DNA of 64,000 nucleotides from an uncultured Roseateles sp. Its GTDB lineage: Bacteria; Pseudomonadota; Gammaproteobacteria; Burkholderiales; Burkholderiaceae. The notes below the pieces were generated by a model that was not told where the DNA came from, searched no databases, and saw nothing but the letters and a program-made list of their open reading frames with translations. The DNA is taken from NCBI GenBank assembly GCA_946886855.1, contig CAMPJJ010000022.1:1-64000 (forward strand), read 5' to 3'. The position numbers and the translations under genes were made by a program. This document shows, in pieces, positions 58,133 to 64,000 of this stretch. The first letter of the stretch is position 1. Every line of letters starts with the position of its first letter.

Positions 58133-59083
58133 GTGTCGTCCATCGCCCCCCCGCTCCCCCTTCCGGACGAGGTCCCTGCTGCACCGCGGCTGCGCATCGT
58201 CTCGCTCGTCCCCTCGGTGACGGAACTGCTGTTCGCACTCGGATTGGGCCCGTGGATCGTCGGCCGCACCGGTTTTTGCATTCACCCCGCGCCGGCGGTG
58301 TCAGCAATATCAAAGATCGGTGGGACGAAGGACGTCAACCTCCCCAAGCTGCGCGCGCTGGCCCCCAGCCATGTGGTGGTCAATGTGGACGAGAACCGCC
58401 GGGAGACGGTGGAGGCTCTGCGCGCGTTCATCCCCCATTTGGTGGTGACGCATCCCTGTGGGCCGGAGGACAACCTCAGCCTGATCGCTCAGATGGTCGA
58501 GATGGTGGAGGTTTTTGCTGCCGAACTGGGGGTCAGGTCTGAACTCGACGGCAGAAAAGTGGCGCCGGTGGACGAAATTTCCTCCCTCGTGGGGGCGCTG
58601 CCCGATGTCCCCGATCTTCGTGACCGGGCTGCGCGCCTTGCCGCCGGCTTGCGGGAGGAGTTGGCCGCCTGCCGGTCGTTCCTCGCCGGGCGCCCGCGCG
58701 GGCACACCGGCCGCCGCGTGCTGTACCTGATCTGGCGCGCCCCCTGGATGACGGTGGCGCGGGATACCTACATCGCGCGCATGCTCGGCGAGGTGGGTTG
58801 GCACACCTGGCCGCCGGTCGACGGCGGTCCGCACGGCGCGGCGCGTTACCCGGTCGTGACCGGCGAGGAAACCTGGCTGGCGGAGATCGACGAGCTGCTC
58901 CTCAGCTCGGAGCCTTACCGCTTCGGCGAGGCACATCTGGCCGAAGCCCAGGCGCTCTGCCCGAACGCCCGGGTGCGGCTGGTCGACGGCGAACTGGTCA
59001 GCTGGTACGGCCCGCGCGCGGCCGAAGGCTTGCGTTACCTCCGCGGGCTGGCCGAAGGGACACCCGGCGCAACTCCGCGATGA
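58133..59083 (+). CDS. BtuF-like helical-backbone metal receptor, cobalamin-binding type
   Basis: A 316-residue protein of the vitamin B12/iron-siderophore periplasmic-binding superfamily. It has RIVSLVPSVTELLFALGLG, GRTGFCIHP, then KIGGTKDVNLPKLRALAPSHVVVNVDENR. It begins at GTG 58133 and has no signal peptide or lipobox, unlike true BtuF, so it may act in the cytoplasm. No permease or ATPase genes are adjacent. It overlaps creB by 4 bp, an unusual operon partner. Confidence 0.8.
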   Translation: MSSIAPPLPLPDEVPAAPRLRIVSLVPSVTELLFALGLGPWIVGRTGFCIHPAPAVSAISKIGGTKDVNLPKLRALAPSHVVVNVDENRRETVEALRAFIPHLVVTHPCGPEDNLSLIAQMVEMVEVFAAELGVRSELDGRKVAPVDEISSLVGALPDVPDLRDRAARLAAGLREELAACRSFLAGRPRGHTGRRVLYLIWRAPWMTVARDTYIARMLGEVGWHTWPPVDGGPHGAARYPVVTGEETWLAEIDELLLSSEPYRFGEAHLAEAQALCPNARVRLVDGELVSWYGPRAAEGLRYLRGLAEGTPGATPR

Positions 59084-59838
59084 TCGCGGACATGAGCACG
59101 TCTTCCGCCGCCACGTCGCCCACGTTTCCCATGTCCTCTTCGCCATCGCCTGCACCGTTTGCTGGTCAGGTCCTCCTGCTGGAGGACGACCCCGCGATCG
59201 CCCAGACCGTCTGCTTCGTGCTGGAGCGGGAGGGCTACCGGGTCCGCGCCTGCGGCTGGCTGCACGAGGCGCGCAGCGCACTGGCCGTGAACGCGCCGGA
59301 TCTGGCGATCCTCGACGTCGGCCTGCCGGACGGCAACGGCCTGGACCTGTGCCGCGAATTGCGCCAGGGTCCGCTGGCGCGCCTGCCGGTGCTGGTGCTC
59401 AGCGCCCGCAGCGAGGAGGGCGACAAGGTGCTGGGCCTGGAGCTGGGCGCCGACGACTACCTCGCCAAGCCCTTCAGCAACCGGGAACTGGTGGCGCGGG
59501 TGCGGGCGCTGCTGCGCCGCGCCCAGGCGCCGGCTGAGCCGGCGGCGCCGGCTGTCGCGGGCTTCGTCGTCGAGGCCGAGGGCTCCCGCGTGCGCTTCCA
59601 TGGCGAACTGCTGCCGCTCACGCGCCGCGAGCTCGGCCTGATGCTGCGGCTGCTGAAGGCGCCCGGACGCATCCACAGCCGGGACAGCCTGCTCGACGCC
59701 GTCTGGGGCATGGACGCCGACAGCGGCGACCGCACCGTGGACACCCACATCAAGACCCTGCGCGCCAAGCTGCGCCAGGTGCGGCCCGACCTCGACCCGA
59801 TCCGCACGCACCGCGGCATGGGCTACTCGCTGGAGTGA
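59080..59838 (+). CDS. creB: CreB-like response regulator
   Basis: A 252-residue OmpR-family regulator. The receiver starts VLLLEDDPAIAQTVCFVLE and its phospho-acceptor Asp lies in LAILDVGLPDGNG; KPFSNRELVARVR follows. The winged-helix part has ELGLMLRLLKAPGRI and RTHRGMGYSLE. ATG 59080 overlaps the preceding stop; ATG 59092 is an alternative. With the kinase and CreD next, it matches the CreBCD (BlrAB) system known to regulate central metabolism and, in Aeromonas and Pseudomonas, beta-lactam response genes. Confidence 0.9.
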   Translation: MIADMSTSSAATSPTFPMSSSPSPAPFAGQVLLLEDDPAIAQTVCFVLEREGYRVRACGWLHEARSALAVNAPDLAILDVGLPDGNGLDLCRELRQGPLARLPVLVLSARSEEGDKVLGLELGADDYLAKPFSNRELVARVRALLRRAQAPAEPAAPAVAGFVVEAEGSRVRFHGELLPLTRRELGLMLRLLKAPGRIHSRDSLLDAVWGMDADSGDRTVDTHIKTLRAKLRQVRPDLDPIRTHRGMGYSLE

Positions 59839-59844
59839 CGGCGG

Positions 59845-61362
59845 ATGCGCCTCGGTCTGCGACTGTTCCTCGGCTTCTTCCTGGTGGCGGGGCTGAGCGC
59901 CTTCATCCTGCTGCGCGTCGTGCTGGGCGAGTTCAAGCCCAGCGTGCGCGAGGTGATGGAGGACATGATGGTCGACACCGCCAACCTGGTGGCCGCGCTG
60001 GCGCGCGACGAGCTTGCCGCGATGCCGCCGGGCGGCACCCTCGCCGGCACGCGCTTCGCGCAACGGGTGCACGAGTATGCGGAGCGTCCCGTCGATGCGC
60101 TCATCCTCACGACCCGCAAACGCACGCTGGATTTCCGGATCTACGTGACGGACGCGACCGGACGCGTGGTGCTCGACACCAGCCCGGTCCCGGCAGTGGG
60201 CGAGGACTATTCGGCCTGGAACGACGTGGCCCGCACGCTGCGGGGCGAGTACGGCGCGCGCTCGACACCCGAGCGGCTGAGGCCTTATGGCCATGCCGCC
60301 GACCTGGGCAACGGCAAGGACGCGCAGGGCAGCCCGGTCATGCACGTCGCGGCGCCGGTGCTCGTGGACGGACGCACGATCGGCGTCGTCACGGTCGCCA
60401 AGCCGGCGGCCGCCGTGCAGCAGATCATCTACCGGGCCGAGCGGCGCATCTGGATCGCGGGCCTCGGCCTGCTGGCCGTCTCACTGGCCGTCGGGGTGGC
60501 CGTGACCGCGTGGATGATCCTCACCGTGCGGCGGCTGCGGCGTTACGCGCAGGAGGTCCAGCTCGGGCAGCGCCAGCCGCCGCCCAAGGTGCCCGGCGAA
60601 CTCGGCGATCTGGCCCAGGCCATGGACGCGATGCGCGAGCGCCTGGACGGGCGGGAGCACCTGGAGCACATGGCACGCGCGCTGACGCATGAGCTGAAAA
60701 GCCCGCTGGCGGCGCTGCGCGGCGCCGGCGAACTGCTGCAGGACGACCTGCCCGCCGCCGACCGGCAGCGCTTTGCCGCGCAGGTGGTCGCGCAGAGCGA
60801 GCGCATGACGGAGCTGGTCGAACGCCTGCTGGCCTTGTCCACGCTGGAACTGCGGCGCGGGCCGGAGCGTCCCCGTCCGGTGGCGCTGGTCGGCGCGGTC
60901 GACGAGGCGCTGGCCCAGTTGGGCGACAGGATCGGGCAGCAGGGGCTGGCGGTGCGCTGGCTGCGCCGCGACGCGGTGGCGCTGCTGGCCGACGCCGAGA
61001 TGCTGGCGCTGGCCATCAGCAACCTGCTGACGAACGCGATCGACTTCGCGCCGGCGGGCTCCCAGCTGACGCTGCAGGTCGGCATCGAAGCCGCGAGCGA
61101 TGCACACGGCGCGCACGCCTTCTTCGAACTGCGCGATCACGGCCCCGGCGTGCCGGCGGGCGCGTTCGCGCAACTGGGCGAGCGCTTCTTCTCGACCGCC
61201 CGGCCCGGCAGCCTGCGCAAGGGCTCCGGCCTGGGCCTGGCGATCGTGCGCCAGATCGCCGGCCTGCACCGCGGCGAGTTGCGTTTCGAACCGGCCGAGC
61301 CTGGCCTGCGGGTGCGGCTCGTCTTCCCGCTCTTCACCGCGACCTCACAAACTTCGTCCTGA
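59845..61362 (+). CDS. creC: CreC-like sensor histidine kinase
   Basis: A 505-residue kinase with an N-terminal transmembrane helix (LGLRLFLGFFLVAGLSAFILL), a periplasmic sensor, a second helix (about 198-222) and a HAMP-like linker. The phospho-acceptor His is in RALTHELKSPLAALRGAGE. The ATPase part has AISNLLTNAIDFAP and RKGSGLGLAIVRQIAG. It follows creB by 6 bp and is followed by creD. Motifs are intact. Confidence 0.92.
   Translation: MRLGLRLFLGFFLVAGLSAFILLRVVLGEFKPSVREVMEDMMVDTANLVAALARDELAAMPPGGTLAGTRFAQRVHEYAERPVDALILTTRKRTLDFRIYVTDATGRVVLDTSPVPAVGEDYSAWNDVARTLRGEYGARSTPERLRPYGHAADLGNGKDAQGSPVMHVAAPVLVDGRTIGVVTVAKPAAAVQQIIYRAERRIWIAGLGLLAVSLAVGVAVTAWMILTVRRLRRYAQEVQLGQRQPPPKVPGELGDLAQAMDAMRERLDGREHLEHMARALTHELKSPLAALRGAGELLQDDLPAADRQRFAAQVVAQSERMTELVERLLALSTLELRRGPERPRPVALVGAVDEALAQLGDRIGQQGLAVRWLRRDAVALLADAEMLALAISNLLTNAIDFAPAGSQLTLQVGIEAASDAHGAHAFFELRDHGPGVPAGAFAQLGERFFSTARPGSLRKGSGLGLAIVRQIAGLHRGELRFEPAEPGLRVRLVFPLFTATSQTSS
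61333..61348 (+). promoter_or_regulatory. Possible cre-tag upstream of creD
   Basis: TTCAC, six bases, then CTCAC is one mismatch from the CreB direct-repeat box TTCAC-N6-TTCAC. It lies 76 bp before the creD start, inside the end of creC, where CreB would be expected to activate creD. One mismatch in a 10-bp site leaves chance possible. Confidence 0.4.
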
Positions 61363-61423
61363 GCTCACGACCGCTGCCGAGACTGCCGCCTTCCGTGGAC
61401 TGCCGATGGGCAAGGAGAAGGAG

Positions 61424-62848
61424 ATGCAGATGAAGGCGCTGTGGTGGAAGCTGGCGATCCTGGGCGGCGTGACGCTGATGCTGCTGTTTGTGCTGTTGCG
61501 GATCGGCTGGCTCGTGGACGAGCGCCAGGATCGCCAGCGCGCTGCCGAGGCCAGCGTTGCCGCAGCCCAGGCGGGGCCACAAGTCCTGCTGGGCCCGATG
61601 GTGCAACGCAGCTGCACGGAGGAGTGGGAGTCCGTCAGCGGCACTGGCAAGGAGCTGACGAAGACCCCGGAGCGGCGCGACTTCGTGCTCTCGGCGGTGC
61701 CGACCGAACTGAAGGTCGACGGTGCGCTGAACCAGGAGCAGCGCGAGCGCGGTCTGTTCAAGGTGAACGGCTACGCAGGTGAGGTGACGCTGCAGGCGCA
61801 ATGGGCCTCGCTCGGCGCCCTGACGCCGGTGGCGGAACACAAGGGCCAGGTCAGCTGCGAGGACCCGCGGGTGATGTTCGCCGTCAGCGACGCCCGGGGG
61901 CTGCGCGCCGTGTCCGTCAAGCGCGGCGCCCAGGCCCTGCAGGTCCGGCCTGGCACCCGTCATGACAGCTATGCGCACGGCTTCCATGCGTCGCTTCCGG
62001 ACCAGGCGGTGGATCAGCCGCTGACACTGTCGTTCGCGATCAACCTGGTGGGAATGACGGACTTCGGCATCGTGCCCGCCGCCTCGGTGACACAGGTCAA
62101 GCTGCGCTCGAACTGGCCGCATCCGAGCTTCGGCGGACGTTTCCTCCCGATGTCCAAGACCATCAGCGAGCGCGGCTTCGAGGCGCAGTGGCAGGTCACC
62201 GAGCTCGCCACGACGGCACCGCGTGACCTGCTGGCCGGGTTCTCGCTGCCCGGTGTCGAGCGCGACCCCGATGCCGGTCGCACCTATGCACCGAACCCGG
62301 TGCCCGGGCGCGAGCAAGCCTCGGGCATCGTGGCCGACACGCTGGCGTTCTCGATGATCGACCCGGTCAACCCCTACGTGATGAGCGACCGCGCCATCAA
62401 GTACGGCCTGATGTTCATCGTGCTCACCTTCGTCAGCGTCGGCCTGCTGGAACTGCTGTCCCGCCGCCGCGTCCATCCGGTGCAGTACCTGCTGGTGGGT
62501 CTGGCGATGACGCTGTTCTTCCTGCTGCTGCTGAGTCTGTCGGAACACCTGAGCTTCGCGCTGTCCTACGCGCTGGCGGCGGGCGCGGCGATCGGGCTGC
62601 TGACCTTCTACGGCGCGGCCATGCTCGGCACGGCGCTGCGCGGCCTGGGCTTCGGCGCGCTGGTGGCGGTGCTCTACGGCGCGCTGTTCATCCTGCTGAA
62701 CCTGGAGAAGGCCTCGCTGGTGGTCGGCGCCTCGCTGCTCTTCGCGGTGCTGGCGACGGTGATGACGCTGACGCGACGCATCGACTGGTACGCGCTGAAC
62801 GGGCGCACTGCGGAGCGCCCGGAAGAAGAGCCCATCCGCTCTTGGTGA
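61424..62848 (+). CDS. creD: Inner-membrane protein CreD
   Basis: CreD, 474 residues, an inner-membrane protein of the Cre regulon. The first helix is ALWWKLAILGGVTLMLLFVLL, a long periplasmic beta region contains FVLSAVPTELKVDG, and five or six C-terminal helices follow (KYGLMFIVLTFVSVGLLELL onward). ATG 61424 has AGGAG six bases upstream; ATG 61430 is also well placed. CreD is induced by CreBC and linked to envelope stress and beta-lactam response in other bacteria; its molecular function is unclear. Confidence 0.9.
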   Translation: MQMKALWWKLAILGGVTLMLLFVLLRIGWLVDERQDRQRAAEASVAAAQAGPQVLLGPMVQRSCTEEWESVSGTGKELTKTPERRDFVLSAVPTELKVDGALNQEQRERGLFKVNGYAGEVTLQAQWASLGALTPVAEHKGQVSCEDPRVMFAVSDARGLRAVSVKRGAQALQVRPGTRHDSYAHGFHASLPDQAVDQPLTLSFAINLVGMTDFGIVPAASVTQVKLRSNWPHPSFGGRFLPMSKTISERGFEAQWQVTELATTAPRDLLAGFSLPGVERDPDAGRTYAPNPVPGREQASGIVADTLAFSMIDPVNPYVMSDRAIKYGLMFIVLTFVSVGLLELLSRRRVHPVQYLLVGLAMTLFFLLLLSLSEHLSFALSYALAAGAAIGLLTFYGAAMLGTALRGLGFGALVAVLYGALFILLNLEKASLVVGASLLFAVLATVMTLTRRIDWYALNGRTAERPEEEPIRSW

Positions 62849-62883
62849 CAACGTGCTTGCCGGCCGCCCGTGCCTCGGTCAGC

Positions 62884-62903
62884 ATGGGTCTTCACAGACC
62901 CAT
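62884..62903. repeat. Perfect hairpin ahead of GMC oxidoreductase
   Basis: ATGGGTCT (62884-62891) and AGACCCAT (62896-62903) flank TCAC, 15 bp before the next start codon. There is no T-run. It could be an operator or an RNA stem in the 5' leader. Confidence 0.45.
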
Positions 62904-62918
62904 CACGACAAGAGAGAC

Positions 62919-64000
62919 ATGGGCGGAGACAACGCAAGCAAGGACCGCGAAGCGGCGCCCGAGACGGGCTCGGGCCGCTTCGACTTCATCATCGTGGGGG
63001 CCGGCACCGCCGGCTGCCTGCTGGCCAACCGCCTCAGCGCGGACACCGCCAAGCGCGTGCTGCTGCTGGAGGCCGGCGGCCGCGACGACTACCACTGGAT
63101 CCACATCCCCGTCGGCTACCTGTACTGCATCGGCAATCCGCGCACGGACTGGCTGTTCAAGACGGAGCCCGACGCGGGCCTGAACGGGCGCAGCCTGCGT
63201 TATCCGCGCGGCAAGGTGCTGGGCGGCTGCTCGAGCATCAACGGCATGATCTACATGCGGGGCCAGACCCGCGACTACGACGGCTGGGCCGAGGCGGCCG
63301 GCGACGACGCGTGGCGCTGGGACGCGGTGCTGCCCTACTTCCGCGAGCATGAAGACCATTGGCGCCTGGACGAGGGCGCCGAACGCCCGCCCGGTTTCGA
63401 CCCCGCGATGCATGGTCACGGCGGGGAGTGGCGCGTCGAGAGGCAGCGGCTGCGCTGGGCCGTGCTGGACGCGTTCGCGGCGGCGGCGCAGGAGGCCGGC
63501 ATTCCCGCGACGCCCGACTTCAATCGCGGCAACAACGAGGGCGTGGGCTACTTCGAGGTCAACCAGCGCAACGGCTGGCGCTGGAACACGGCGAAGGCCT
63601 TCCTGCGCCCGGCCTGCTACCGGCGTCCCAACTTCGAGATGTGGACGGGCGCGCATGCGCAGCGGCTGCTGTTCGAGCAGGCCGACGGCGAGGTCCGGTG
63701 CGACGGCGTGCTCGTGCGCACGCCTCACGGGCTGGAGACGGTCCGCCTGAACCCCGGCGGCGAGGTGCTGCTCGCGGCCGGGGCGATCGGTTCGCCGCAG
63801 CTGCTCCAGCTGTCGGGCCTGGGACCGGCGCCGCTCCTGCGGCAGCACGGGATCGAAGTCGTGAAGGACCTGCCCGGCGTCGGCGCCAACCTGCAGGACC
63901 ACCTGCAGATCCGCGCGGTCTTCCAGGTCGACGGCGTCAGCACGCTCAACACCTTGGCGTCGAGCTGGTTCGGCAAGGCGCGCATCGGACTCGAATACGC
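62919..64000 (+). CDS. GMC-family FAD oxidoreductase, partial at window end
   Basis: The first 360 residues of a glucose-methanol-choline oxidoreductase (typically about 540). It has the FAD dinucleotide-binding motif FIIVGAGTAGCLLANRL, LLLEAGG, RGKVLGGCSSINGM, and AAGAIGSPQLLQLSGLGP with GVGANLQDHLQ. The reaction is probably alcohol oxidation; choline dehydrogenase-like enzymes are the closest style. The catalytic C-terminal His pair lies beyond the window. GAGAGAC precedes ATG 62919; codon use is core-like. Confidence 0.92.
   Translation, partial: MGGDNASKDREAAPETGSGRFDFIIVGAGTAGCLLANRLSADTAKRVLLLEAGGRDDYHWIHIPVGYLYCIGNPRTDWLFKTEPDAGLNGRSLRYPRGKVLGGCSSINGMIYMRGQTRDYDGWAEAAGDDAWRWDAVLPYFREHEDHWRLDEGAERPPGFDPAMHGHGGEWRVERQRLRWAVLDAFAAAAQEAGIPATPDFNRGNNEGVGYFEVNQRNGWRWNTAKAFLRPACYRRPNFEMWTGAHAQRLLFEQADGEVRCDGVLVRTPHGLETVRLNPGGEVLLAAGAIGSPQLLQLSGLGPAPLLRQHGIEVVKDLPGVGANLQDHLQIRAVFQVDGVSTLNTLASSWFGKARIGLEY

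Overview
The window is the replication-origin region of a high-GC betaproteobacterial chromosome. The order gyrB-dnaN-dnaA (leftward) facing rpmH-rnpA-yidD-yidC-mnmE (rightward), the KdsD/KdsC/LptC block and the protein sequences fit Burkholderiales, probably the Roseateles/Mitsuaria/Leptothrix group. The genus is an inference from protein resemblance only.

Bases 1 to about 30,100 are accessory DNA, visibly lower in GC and more mosaic than the rest, ending just past the 3' end of gyrB. From the left it holds: (a) a tightly coupled operon of a large serine recombinase, two ParB/RepB-like proteins and a DUF3987 protein (239-4946); (b) a divergent locus with a PIN-like protein facing an operon of an unknown protein, an XRE-ImmA/IrrE regulator-protease and a DUF2188 protein, with a strong inverted-repeat operator between them (5418-8585); (c) a 119-residue protein overlapping a protein kinase (8840-10256); (d) a complete Tn7-like transposition operon TnsA-TnsB-TniB/TnsC-TniQ-TniQ followed by two small unknown genes (10301-17621); (e) a divergent XRE regulator and a five-gene extended type III restriction-modification operon (SNF2 helicase, DUF4391, DUF6988-like, Mod, Res; 17861-28443); (f) a DUF4747 protein followed by a four-helix membrane protein, which together look like a RexAB-type abortive-infection pair (28523-29976). 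The island reads as a defence island on or beside a Tn7-like transposon; its left end is not in the window and no transposon end is proven.

Bases 30,114-40,743 are core: gyrB, dnaN, dnaA, the likely origin (35,491-35,805, with further DnaA-box-like sites inside rnpA), rpmH, rnpA, yidD, yidC, mnmE and apt.

Bases 40,784-64,000 are ordinary chromosomal genes: a membrane GGDEF diguanylate cyclase; an acyl-CoA dehydrogenase with a histidine phosphatase; an OafA-type acyltransferase; a KefB-type antiporter; glutamate dehydrogenase; a PfpI protein; a PAP2 phosphatase; an OmpR/QseC-like two-component pair; kdsD-kdsC-lptC plus a short-chain dehydrogenase (Kdo and LPS transport); a glycine-rich RRM protein; a BtuF-like protein coupled to CreB-CreC-CreD; and a GMC oxidoreductase cut off by the window end. 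No rRNA, tRNA or CRISPR array was recognised.
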